Source: Chlorokybus atmophyticus (Eukaryota > Streptophyta > Chlorokybophyceae > Chlorokybales > Chlorokybaceae). From it: 64,000 nt of DNA. The DNA lies in the NCBI GenBank assembly GCA_009103225.1, contig RHPI01002656.1:61565-125564 (forward strand). Direction: 5' to 3'. Of this stretch, positions 1-11,699 are shown piece after piece. Position 1 is the stretch's first letter; every line of letters starts with the position of its first letter. The position numbers were made by a program, and so were the translations under genes. The notes beneath the pieces were generated by a model, which saw only the letters and a list, made by a program, of their open reading frames with translations, searched no databases and was not told the DNA's origin.

Positions 1-1737
<1,737 letters not shown>

Positions 1738-2960
1738 CACCAGCAAAGTTCAATCGTGTGCACGCCCTCTTTTCCTATTTATTTGTGTGGTCAACGACCA
1801 CCAACTCCTCCCAACTGCCTTTTGCTTCGCAAGGTCACCTATTGCGACCTGCGCTCCTGTATTCAATCACTCCCATTCACTGCAAGACATCATGTTGCGT
1901 GCCTCTATTGATGTACTACTGCAGTGGGCCGAGAGCAGCAGAATTGTGTGGGAGCGCTTGCACGCTCCGCCAGCCAACCTGCATGCCATTCAAGGTGCAT
2001 CAGGGCGGCTCAAGGGTCTTGTAACTTTATTGCTGTTCTCTTATTCAACCAGGATGCACATTCTGTGGAGAAGCTGGCAAACTCTTATGTATCTCAGTTG
2101 GTCTGAGCACATTTTGTGCACTATTTTCCTTCTGTGTTCTTTATCGGTACTCTTCAGGTTAGGGCGTGCCTGTCAGCTGTCCTAGTGCGCGCAACTGCGA
2201 TGTGATGCTATGCAAGTGCAAACATCATTGACTCTGGACTGCGTTGCTGTACTCTAGAGATTGGGGTACACGGACATGAGCCTTGTTGATGTCTTGGAAA
2301 CTGCTGCACGCGTGTCACATCAATTTTCTTGGCATAGCCTGTCCATAAGGGTGTCTCAGTGCGTCAACAGTGACCCTTATTGCACGAACAGCATGCAATA
2401 GCAGGATCAGAGTAACATCAATATATATGAAGCTTGTTGACATGTTATCAAAGAGTACTATCCAAATAGCGAGGGACTACCAAGCTTTGCATGGTTATTC
2501 GAGCAATGATGTCTGTACGCTCTGAGGTTGTTCGATGCTGTACGTGAGATGGCACGCCAGCGAAGAATTGAATGGAAATGGAAATGGAAATGAAAACGAC
2601 AACGAAATAATGAAACGAACAATTATTGCGTGTTGGATGTAGCCAGCCAGTGGCAGTAAAAACCGAGTTTACAATTCGAAGTTGTCAACCATACATGCAT
2701 CGCGGTTTCAGCAAGGCCTGCTTCACTGCCAGCCAAGGCCAGTTTGCATTGGAGGCAATCCAAGTCATTGGCGACGACTCTACTGGTTGATCCCTCTGAG
2801 TGCTCTGCAGTTACTGCATGGCAGTGCTGCAGTTTTGCAGGTGCTGTACAAGTGACTCCACGGGGCACAGTGAAGTGCCTCATGCCGCATTCATATCCCT
2901 GTGCATCAAATTGCATTGCAAGGAGGGTGCACCTACAACAGCACAAGTGACATATGGTTG
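1738..2960. other. Convergent intergenic region between IDI and fumarylacetoacetase
   Basis: Holds the two 3' ends. Two short stretches look weakly exon-like on the + strand. One, about 1922-2016, follows a CTACTGCAG acceptor and encodes an Ala/Arg/His-rich helix-like segment. The other, about 2055-2106, follows an AACCAG acceptor, encodes HSVEKLANSYVSQLV and then stops. I could not link them to a start codon or a family. A short GGAAAT hexamer run lies at 2571-2592. No RNA gene is recognised. Confidence 0.3.
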
Positions 2961-4745
2961 TCACACCCTGGCGGGTAGTATCCTGCCGCGACATTCCCCA
3001 AACCCAATACGGTACCCTTCACCTTGGCACCATCCTCTGAAAATGACACAATCCTCGTCCTGGAGAAACTTGCGTTGCATCCCGTCCGGAAGCGACAGAG
3101 GTTTGGTTCCCTTCCACGTGAGCTCCAGCATGCAAGCCAATGAGTCCGCTGTTGGACCTAATAACAAAGCAGGAGATAATGGTTGGTTGGATGTCCAATG
3201 GCTGTGACTTTAGCAACAACAACTGTGCACTCACACCACGCACAGTTGCTCGCGAAGCGTGCATGCACCCACCTTGCTAAACGTGTGCAAGCGCAAGCGC
3301 ACACACACGCTGACACGCACACACGCCTACATGCACACACACGCCCACACCTGAGATGGTTCCAGTGCCCAGCAGATCCCCAGCGCGCATTGCGGTGCCA
3401 TTGCAAGTTTGATGCGCGAGCATCTGCGCCATGCTCCAGTAGAGGTTGTTGAAGTTGGTGGAGGTAATGCGCGCGGGCTCCGTCATGGACGGGCTCTGCA
3501 GGTGTGCTTCTAGGTGGATATCGAACCCGCTGGGCTGCCTGGTCCGCAGGTACGGCAGAGGCTCGGGGTCCTGCGAGGGTCCCGCCACACGGAAGGGCTC
3601 GAGCGCATCCATCGTGACCACCCACGGGCTGATGGATGTGGCAAAGGATTTGCCAAGGAATGGACCCAGCGGCACGTACTCCCACTTCTGAATGTCGCGC
3701 GCGCTCCAGTCGTTCAGCAGCACCAACCCGAAGATGCTGTCTTCGGCCTCCTCGGTGCTTAACGTCTCGCCGTGGTTCGTGCTTCGGCCCATAAAGAAAC
3801 CCATCTCCAACTCGAAGTCGAGCAGCCGCGAAGGGCCGAAGGTCGGCTTATCAGCATCATCAGCCTTGTTCTGTGCAAGGAGAGTGCACACAGGCATCGG
3901 TAAATGTATGCACAACCTTCTAAAGCTGATGTGAACATAGCAAAAAGTGTGTTGTACCTATGGTATATGTGCATGGTACACGCAAATGCAGATAGTGAAT
4001 TGCCCAACCTGGCCGCAAGGGCGTATGATATTTGTACCAGAGGGGAAGACTGTCCCGGCTCGACCATGGTATGCAACAGGCATGTGAAGCCAGTTGGGGT
4101 TCAGGGCGTTCTCAGGGCTGCGGAACATAGAGCCGCAGTTTGTTGCATGGTGCTTTGATACATAAAAGTCAGTGAAGTCGCCAATCTCAACCGGAAGCTG
4201 CATGTTAACTTCTGCCATGGGAATCAACGCCTTCTGCCGAACCTGCATTGAGCAGAAACGAGTAGTAGTTTGTGCTTCCCAACAGATGCACACACGCACT
4301 CACCCATCCACACACATGCCTACAGCCATAATCAAACGTGCAAACAAGTATACACATGCACGCAAGCGCATACACGCCCACGCATGCGTTGTTGCAAATT
4401 CCATACCTCCTGGTTGTCCCTTAGCTCTGGATTGCCGGAGTTGAGCAACAACGCAATGCGTGTCCTCGCTTCACTCCATGCTCGTCGGCCAAGTGTCATG
4501 AACGCATTGAGTGAAGGCGACGCAAACACGTCACGGTCCTTCAATGTTGGACATGGGTCAAAAAAGCCATGTGAGTGCAGTGCAGCGAGGTCAAGCACGT
4601 AATTGCCAATCGCCACGCCGACGGACGGCGCGTGACCGTTGTGGATACGCTTGAACACGCCATAAGGCAGGTTCTGGATTGGAAAGTCGCTGTCGGGTCC
4701 CACCTCAACCCACGAATGCAGCAGAGTGTCTGTTGTACTTTCCAT
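2961..4745 (-). CDS. FAH: Fumarylacetoacetase (fumarylacetoacetate hydrolase)
   Basis: Last enzyme of tyrosine catabolism; it hydrolyses fumarylacetoacetate to fumarate and acetoacetate. Four minus-strand exons: 4407-4745, 4009-4242, 3351-3870 and 2961-3157, total 1,290 nt for 429 residues, close to the roughly 420 of animal and plant FAH. The N-terminal domain shows [13 protein letters not shown] and IGNYVLDL. The catalytic domain shows [31 protein letters not shown] with metal-binding acids, and [20 protein letters not shown]. It ends with the lobe containing [13 protein letters not shown]. The start at 4745 gives the usual spacing to the first conserved block. The divergent neighbour is the HDA14-like gene, with a long CA repeat just upstream of this start. 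No broken motif was seen. Confidence 0.96.
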
Positions 4746-4802
4746 TCTGTTTGTTTGGGCCTGGAAGCAAACCAACCTTAGTAGCATTCGCACTATCTGC
4801 AC

Positions 4803-4803
<1 letters not shown>

Positions 4804-4875
<72 letters not shown>
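4804..4875. repeat. (CA)n microsatellite upstream of FAH
   Basis: An uninterrupted run of about 36 CA units ends at CACATACG. It begins some 60 bp 5' of the FAH start codon, so it lies in the FAH 5' UTR, a leader intron or the promoter. Long Cys-Val or His-Thr reading frames across it are artefacts of the dinucleotide repeat. Confidence 0.97.
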
Positions 4876-4879
<4 letters not shown>

Positions 4880-5594
4880 GGTTTCAAAGCCATGGCACAG
4901 CAATGCCTTGTTCGCTGTCATGCTTGATTGTCTACACAAACAGTTAATGACAGCTATGCCAGCTGTCAACGTTGCTTGGGATGACCCCTTGCCACCGAAC
5001 TGTTCGCGTGCAACCTCAACATTTCCAGAATAAGAGAGCATGCAGTGTGACGGTAAGGGGCAAACAACGACAGCAAACTTCTGTGTCCAGGCACACTTGC
5101 TTGAACAACCAGATGCGGAGTGCAACAGCACTCAATTGCAAACGACAAAGTGGTGCCCTCCAAGTTGCCATTGGAACATTAGCTACAACATAATGGCATC
5201 TGAAACAACATCAACCAACGAAGCAAGAAACGAAAGACTGTAAAGAAAGTCAGAAAGAAAGAAACTACAGATGTGCTAGCGTGGCCTACTGGCCAGTCAG
5301 TCCATTGCGACCAAAGTCCATCAAGCAACAGACAAGCAGCACAAGAAGAGCACACAGCAAGAACACATAGATTAACAGGACGACCGTCAACTGGAACCAG
5401 CGCAAAGAACAGCGCCAAAACCACCTCGCCGCTCCCACCTTGAAGCTTGGATTGCGACACTAAGTGCAAATCTCTCTCAAGCTCGCAAGCTGTGCCTGCA
5501 GGAGCGGAAAAGCTGACAACAGCCACACGCCTTGCAAAGCGTCGGCACCACCGCCGCCACTGCACATTTCCACTCGCTGCGTTGCTTGCTGTAC
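4876..5594. other. Divergent promoter region of FAH (-) and the HDA14-like gene (+)
   Basis: About 720 bp between the CA repeat and the HDA14-like start. I see no recognisable exon or RNA gene. The region presumably contains both promoters and 5' UTRs, but no TATA box or known element can be defended. Confidence 0.4.
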
Positions 5595-5634
5595 ACAACC
5601 ATGCTGATGTCAGCTGCCACATCAGCATGGTTGT
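5595..5634. repeat. Perfect 16-bp inverted repeat enclosing the HDA14-like start codon
   Basis: The arms ACAACCATGCTGATGT (5595-5610) and ACATCAGCATGGTTGT (5619-5634) are exact reverse complements around the 8-nt loop CAGCTGCC. The proposed ATG at 5601 sits inside the left arm, so the mRNA could fold into a strong hairpin over the initiation codon. Confidence 0.9.
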
Positions 5635-8050
5635 TGGTGCAGCCAGTGGCGGCAATGGTGCCGGCAGCTGGTACAGCGGCGGTGTGCGCATGGGCGGCGT
5701 TGTCGTCGTCCCGCCCGGTGCAAGCGCTGTCACGGAGAAGCCGTCCGCTGCTCAGCCGCGCTGTTGCCCGCAGACAAGGTGATCGTCTACCCCAAACTGT
5801 GCATGCAGAGTGTTTGAGAGTTCGGGCTTGTTGCTTCAGCTGAGGTAAGCTGAGCTAAGTCAAGCTTGACTAAGATGAGCCCAGCCAAGCTCCATTCAGC
5901 TAGCTGAGTGAAGCTTGGCTAATCTCAGCTCAGCTATGGTAAGCTTTCAAGTTTACAGCTTTGCTAACTTGAGAGCTTGCAAGCGCGCCTTCCGTGATGC
6001 GCTGAACCAACCTTTGAAGCCTGTGTGGTGGTTGATGTGAGGTGTAGTTAAGCTGAATGACATTGCATGCAGTGAGATGTTGCGCTGGCGACGCAGCTTC
6101 CGCGGCAGCAGCACCCGCGCGGCAGCAGCACAGCACGAAGGATCTGGCTGCTGCTAAGGTTCTGTACGCTTCCGCGCCAGCATTGGGACACAACCAGGCA
6201 AGGAACATGATACCACATGCATTCCTTGTTGTGTTGCCAAGTCTCCTCGTTGCTCGCACGCTGAGCAGCATTGAGACAAAGCAAATTCACTCAAGAGCAC
6301 TCGCTGCAAACGGGAGGCACAATGTTGAGGAACATGAAACATCAGAACATTGACGACCCGCAGTATTCTTCTTATGCTGCCTAGGCACAAGCACTTACTA
6401 TCATCCATGCTTGCAGCCAGGCCATCCAGAGAATGCGGCGCGGGTGCCATCTATCCTGACTGCGCTGCAGAAGGCTAGAGTCACACCTCAGGTTGCAACA
6501 ACAACTAGTTAGTTCTGAACATTGCTGGTCCATGTTTATTGATGGTTATGTCTTGAAGTCTTGAACGTGCATATTGTTGACTAGGTGTAAGCAGGATAGG
6601 CCCGGGCAAGTCCTCCAGCTTGAGGGCTTCCGGCACGCGACACCTGCAGAGGTCTCCGCTGTGCACAGTTCCAAGTATGTTTCCGGACTTGAGAAGGTGC
6701 CAAAAAGTGCTTCAGTTAAACCGTGTGATGCAATTCGTCATAGTTTTGACGCCTGCTTTTGTGGTTAGTTCATGCGCCAAGCACCATCCATTCTGGAAAG
6801 TGGCGGGCCAACATATGCAACAGAGTCGGTAATGCCTGTTGCATTCAAGTTGGTTGTGTTGTATGACAGCGCGATGTCTCATGTACAGTCTACTAAAGCT
6901 TACACCATGTGAGTGCAGACATACGACTCAGCAATGCTGGCAGCCGGCGCTGGCATTGCCCTGGTGGATGCAGTTGTAGCCGCCGAAAGGATATCAACCG
7001 GCCCAGCTCCTGCAGGTGAGTGCATTGCCGTCTGCAACCACATCGTGCATGTTGCCTTACTGTCCGCAAGTGCTGTAGCACAACTGGACTGTTGCTAGGC
7101 TTTGCGCTGGTACGTCCTCCCGGCCATCATGCAGTCCCGACCGGCCCGATGGGCTTCTGCGTGTTTGGGAGTGTCTCTGTTGCTGCCCGCTACGCTCAGA
7201 ACCGGCACAACCTGCGTCGTGTGATGATTATAGACTTTGATGTACACCATGGCAATGGCACCCAGGTACTTAATGGCAGAGTTTGAACACTTGACAGTAT
7301 GAGGACTCTGCACTGACACTTTGCATGCGCAGGACATCTTTTACGATGACCCAGACGTTCTGTTTCTATCAAGTCATCAGTCCGGCTCATACCCGGGGAC
7401 GGGAAGTGTCAATGAGGTTGGCAGCGGCAAGGGGGAAGGCTCAACGGTAAGGGTTTCCCCAATGGATGTGCGTGCAGTTGAGAATGCACATCTCAGCCAA
7501 GTGATGCTGTGGCCTGACCACTGTGCGCAGATTAACATTCCTTTGCCTGGTGGTGCTGGAGATATTGCTGCTGCAGAGTTAATCGCTCAGGTCATTTCAC
7601 CGGCAGCGTACAGGTTCAAACCAGACATCATATTGGTATCAGCTGGGTAAGTGTTGCAGTTGTGCTTTCGTCCCAAGTAGCAGTGCGTCGTGTGGGTGTC
7701 ATACTTAGCCAAGTAGAGCGCTGATAAGCTTACTCACCACTAACTACCTCAGGTACGATGCGCATTTCATGGATCCGCTGGCGGGACTGCAGTTCAAGAC
7801 CTCAACATACCACAGGCTCTTGCGCAGTATCAAGACGTTGGCCAACGACCTGTGCGGGGGCAAGTGCATAAGTTTCCTCGAAGGGGGATACAACCTTCAG
7901 GCGTTATCCGAGAGTGTGTTGGACAGCTTTCTAGCTGTGCTTGGTGAGCCGAGCATTGACGCCGTCAACCCGCGGCACTTGCGAGACGAGCCTTTGGAGA
8001 AGGTGAAGTCTGTGCTGCAAACAGTGCGCGCTATCCATAGTTTGCAGTAG
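5601..8050 (+). CDS. HDA14: Class II histone deacetylase / acetylpolyamine-amidohydrolase family, HDA14-like
   Basis: Zn-dependent deacylase; the plant relative HDA14 acts on proteins in the plastid. Exons: 5601-5778, 6097-6197, 6417-6491, 6619-6696, 6769-6828, 6919-7015, 7099-7265, 7333-7446, 7531-7646 and 7753-8050; total 1,284 nt, 427 residues, TAG stop. The first about 80 residues are rich in Ala, Ser and Arg, like a transit peptide. Catalytic landmarks follow: [22 protein letters not shown] with the active-site His pair, [11 protein letters not shown] with two zinc ligands, SYPGTG, and [11 protein letters not shown] with the third ligand, then FLEGGYNL. Intron 2 starts with GC (CAG|GCAAGG). 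The intron 7447-7530 is 84 nt, in frame and stop-free, so reading through it would insert 28 residues. The start at 5601 lies in a hairpin; an upstream non-ATG frame also exists. Confidence 0.94.
5835..5945 (+). repeat. Degenerate AGCT-rich minisatellite in HDA14-like intron 1
   Basis: About 110 bp made of shuffled AGCTNAGCTAAG-like words, such as GCTGAGGTAAGCTGAGCTAAG and GAAGCTTGGCTAATCTCAGC. Several words are reverse complements of each other. It lies between exon 1 (ends 5778) and exon 2 (starts 6097) and has no coding signal. Confidence 0.6.
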
Positions 8051-8736
8051 TCGCGTCACAGTCTAGTGTTGTATACAAGCTTGTTAACCATGTTCATATG
8101 TCCTGTTGCTGTTTTCTCTCTCTCTCTCTCTCTCTCATAGAATTTTTATTGTGTCCCGTCGTAACCTTCGTATGCGCTCCCCCACTGTATCTTGTCGTCA
8201 AACATGTTGTCAGTGCAATATTTACACTGGCAGATGCAAGAGCATGCAGTTATGAGATTCAGAAGCAAGTTCAAGTGTCGATACCTATATCAAACGTATG
8301 TGTCAAGCCTATAAATGTAGGCTCTACGCCCACCCCACACTCCCGCTCGCACATAATGCAGTTTGCATCTTTTGTACACACAAACCTCACCCTCCCGCGG
8401 TGCACACATGTTTTAGACTATCTATGTAGTATGCGCACTGCGTTGCGCAACAAACACCTAGGAAACATAACATCTTCATGTAAGCAGTTATAAGCAAAAT
8501 TACAGCGCTATATACACACAAGTTACAAAGGTTTATGCACACTCCCATGCCCATAGATATGTGGAGCACTGTGACATGGTTATTCGCCATGCTGTGTTTT
8601 GACAACAAACGTATACATGTATACCGTAGAAACATGAACCATGCGTTTCTTGGACCCCATGATTGGGTTTTGTGCAGGTCTTGGCAATTTCCACTTGAGC
8701 AATACCTATGAAGCAATAACGAAGCCAACTGAGCAC
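8051..8736. other. Convergent intergenic region with short CT tract
   Basis: Space between the HDA14-like stop and the PA-domain gene stop. A (TC)n tract lies at 8114-8137. I searched the minus strand here for further vacuolar-sorting-receptor exons and found none. No RNA gene was recognised. Confidence 0.6.
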
Positions 8737-9562
8737 TTACAAGTTTGGATGGTGCATATCCATAGCATAATAAGCACTTGGGCATACAGCATGTATGCCT
8801 ACCTGCACCGTTTTACCATCCTGCATGGCGCCCTTAATCTTGTTTCCCAACTTAAGCTGAATGGAAGCCGAAGGAATTCTGACTTTAGGCATGTACTCAT
8901 CTTCAGGCGAGTCCATTGTGATCAGCGGCTCGTCAAATATATCAACAATCAGAACTACTGAGGCTCCAGCTTGTTGGGCGTTGTATATCTTCTGCGTAAA
9001 ATAGCAACCTGCGCGCATGCGCGTATATCGCAACAAGCCAGCACTGTGGCACCGGGCAGTAACATGATAAACGACAATCAATATCAAAGACATTAGCAAC
9101 CAAGTGCACAGTGTGTGGTATTGCATAACACTCACTTACCTCCTCCTCGATTCAGCATCACGATTTGTAAGACTCCACGTTGAGGTGAAAATGTGTGTCC
9201 ACCTCCAGGGAAGGGCAGGCAACCATCTTGATTGGCATCAGGGTACACAACTGTGCCTTGCAGACGCCACCTGTACTTTGGCACACCAAAATCGGCAAAA
9301 GCTGCGTCGTAATTACCATCGATGCCTGGTGCTCCCATGACGTGCAGGGCTGCGAAACAACATGCATATAAAATCCACCACAAAAACATCAAACAGATTG
9401 CAAGCGGACGCTTTGACAATCTGCATTGCGCCGGCAACATACTCAGTACCTACCGTTGTCCTTCACTATGAAACTGGCATGCGCAACATGCCGCAGGCAC
9501 AGCGAGGCGAACAACGCCCATGCTAGCGCCATTACAGCCAGGCGGCTGGTCGCCGACCCCAT
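8737..9562 (-). CDS. Short secretory protein with a protease-associated (PA) domain, related to the N-terminus of vacuolar sorting receptors
   Basis: Minus-strand exons 9454-9562, 9140-9349 and 8737-9008 give 591 nt, 196 residues. Residues 1-30 form a signal peptide: a Met-Gly-Ser start, hydrophobic Ala/Leu core and an AHA-S cleavage-like site. The body matches the PA domain of plant vacuolar sorting receptors: DFGVPKYRW, GTVVYPDANQDGC, RGGGCYFTQKIYNAQQAGAS, and EPLITMDSPEDE followed by IPSASI. In receptors this domain is followed by a long cargo-binding region, EGF repeats and a membrane span. Here a stop follows 22 residues after a possible donor at 8803/8802. Only 686 bp separate it from the convergent HDA14-like gene, so a full receptor cannot fit. 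It may be a genuine lumenal PA-only protein or a gene remnant; a small fourth exon is not excluded. Confidence 0.72.
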
Positions 9563-9990
9563 CACCACAGCCTGACGCTCTTAGGCCTCAGTTGCCCAAC
9601 TCCTACAGGCCAGTCAAGAGAGAGAAGGCGAACAAGGTGCACCTTCGAGTCCATCTGAAGCCCCCGCAACACCTCACCGCCGCTGGCTAGCAGAAAATCA
9701 CTCTCGACATCAAAATTTCGCCCCGCACAGGTACCACGCGTATACCTGTGTTTTATCTGAGGCGTACAGGTTACCTCAGGTGTCTTACGGGTGTACCTCA
9801 GGCAGAATTGATGTGTCCAAATAACGGCTCACCACGCTCGCTTGCTGTGCTCAGCGAACGCGGTGAGCGCCTTGCAGACTGTGAATATATGTATTCACTG
9901 AGCGCATGCAGTGCTTCTTGGGGAATGGATCGCCGGGAGCCCTGTTGTGACGGGAGGTCACCTCCCGGAGGTGTAGTCGAGGGCGGCGAT
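9563..9990. other. Upstream region of the PA-domain gene
   Basis: Presumed promoter of the minus-strand PA gene and possibly of a plus-strand gene beyond it. The stretch 9730-9800 repeats TACC and CAGGT words (GTACCACG, GTATACCTG, GTTACCTCAGGTG, GTGTACCTCAGG). Short open frames here show no recognisable domain. Confidence 0.35.
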
Positions 9991-10059
9991 ATGGCCCTGC
10001 TCGCCCTGCTCAATGACTGCGATAAGCTGGCATGCTTGTTGTCCTTGGGATAACACTAA

Positions 10060-11695
10060 ACCAAGCCTATCGACGCCCTACCCGTGTGGTGCTGGCTGCC
10101 GTGGGAGTTGCAGCTACTGTTGTTGCCGGAGCAGGCCGAGGCGCTCCACGCCAAGGCCGTCCTCGTCTCGTCTGTCTCAGGCTGTAGTCGCGGCGGTGTT
10201 CCTGCTGCGTACGTACTTAGTGGAGCGCAGGGCTTTCGTTCTCAACAAGGCGGGAGCTCGTCCGGCACTCGCTCACCAGGCATGCAAACCCCTAACCCCA
10301 AACGACAGCAACACCTGGGCAGGGGTCTACTGTGCGGCAAGTCAAGCTGCTGAGGTGTCATCTTGTGAGCACTTTCAATACCAAATCGTCGACTCTATTT
10401 GTGTACTCGTTTTGTATGTAGCATGTTGCTGTTCAAACATTACATTCGGGTGCAGGAAAAGGCCCCCCGACTGTCCGGCTGTTCCATCTCAACCTGGTAT
10501 CGAGGCCGACAACTTGTATGCCCTTGCTGCTGTACTGCCTTGCTGCTGTACTCGTTTTGTATGTAGCATGTTGCCTTTCAAACATTACATTCGGGTGCAG
10601 GTTAAGGCACCCGACTGTCCGGCTATTCCATCTCAGCCTGGTACCGAGGCCGACAACTTGTATGCCCATTGAATGCCCTTGCTAGAGACATGGGCGTTCA
10701 TCTTCCGCTAACTACACTCCCATTCTCTGCTGCAGCTTTCAAACACACAAGTTATGGAGACACTGAAACCAAGCACGGCAAGGCAAACAAGCTTGGACAA
10801 TTGGCACAATTTGCTCGCCTTTCAGAGGAGAGTCTGCTGGCCGTGTTGCACGCGATGCTGCACCACCATTACAGGTACCCTGCTGCGACGAGAGCAAGGT
10901 GCTGATGAGAGCAAAGAAGGAGCTCGGCAACGTGTGCATAGAGTGCTTCAAAAGAAGTTCTCTTCCGGCAGCGTCACGGGGATTCCACTGGTAACTTGTA
11001 CACAGAACATGTGTTGGCGTACATGTTTTTACTAAGACAGGTTGATCTAAATGACTGTGCCAACTTTTCTATGGAATCTGTGCAAACATGTTGAACATGT
11101 TGCTGACTTGTACCACACTGCACGCCTACAGAACGCCCATACCGATAGGTCTATTCGCAGTGTGGCTGTTTTACCGCTTTCACTTCTCAACTGCGCTGCC
11201 TCCCGTGGGTGGGGGAATGCAATGCTTGCGAGTTGTGTAACATAGTACTGTTTTAAACCGTATTGTGTGTAGGTAAGACCTGACACCGTCCAAGTGCAGC
11301 AGACGATGGCTTACAAAACTTGTTAATGGCGGTACAGCATCAATGTTGCGGGTAGGTTTGCAGCATTGAAGTTTGTGGTTTGCACACTGCAACGGAACAG
11401 GCTGTCTTATGCGCACATCACGTTGTGCCAATCAGCCTTGTACAAAGTTGTGCGTGCATGTTGCGTTTGTTGTCTGCCCCGTTTAGTAAACCTTGTGCTC
11501 AATTGCATGGTATGACTTGTCTGGCGTTGATCCTTCCTGTAGCTCAAATCTTATGCATTTCTTCTAAGAGCTTGAAGCTTAAAAAGCACACCGATGTGGA
11601 CACCACGGCTGTGGGCTCACGTTGCAGCAGAGCGCGCTGGGCGTGCCACTGGATTAAAAGATAACGGTGCTGCTGCTGAGCCGTCTTAGAGCACA
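10060..11695 (+). other. Candidate multi-exon gene, unidentified, exon structure unresolved
   Basis: Several plus-strand blocks look coding but I cannot join them confidently. Block one, about 10170-10290, encodes an Ala/Leu-rich helix then TYLVERRAFVLNKAGARPAL. Block two, about 10736-10876, follows a CTGCTGCAG acceptor, encodes KANKLGQLAQFARLSEESLL and ends at a CATTACAG|GTACCC donor. Block three, about 10900-10990, is charged and helical. Block four, about 11580-11690, ends WAHVAAERAGRATGLKDNG...EPS and TAG. Reading phases between blocks are not established, and the frame of block three is ambiguous. No family is recognised. A transmembrane or transit-like Ala/Val segment near 10085-10140 in another frame may belong to it. 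The block order and single strand suggest one gene, but this is inference. Confidence 0.3.
10403..10667 (+). repeat. Diverged tandem duplication, period about 145 bp
   Basis: The stretch starting GTACTCGTTTTGTATGTAGC at 10403 recurs at 10548. Both copies continue through TCAAACATTACATTCGGGTGC, the CCCGACTGTCCGGCT core and GAGGCCGACAACTTGTATGC. Several substitutions and small indels separate them. The period is not a multiple of three, arguing against a coding duplication. Confidence 0.85.
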
Positions 11696-11699
11696 CATG

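Noticed and set aside
4793-4893. Cys-Val and His-Thr repeat proteins on both strands
   Set aside because: Translation of the (CA)n repeat upstream of FAH.
8387-8785. Further vacuolar sorting receptor exons downstream of the PA domain
   Set aside because: No conserved receptor motif in any frame of the 686-bp gap.
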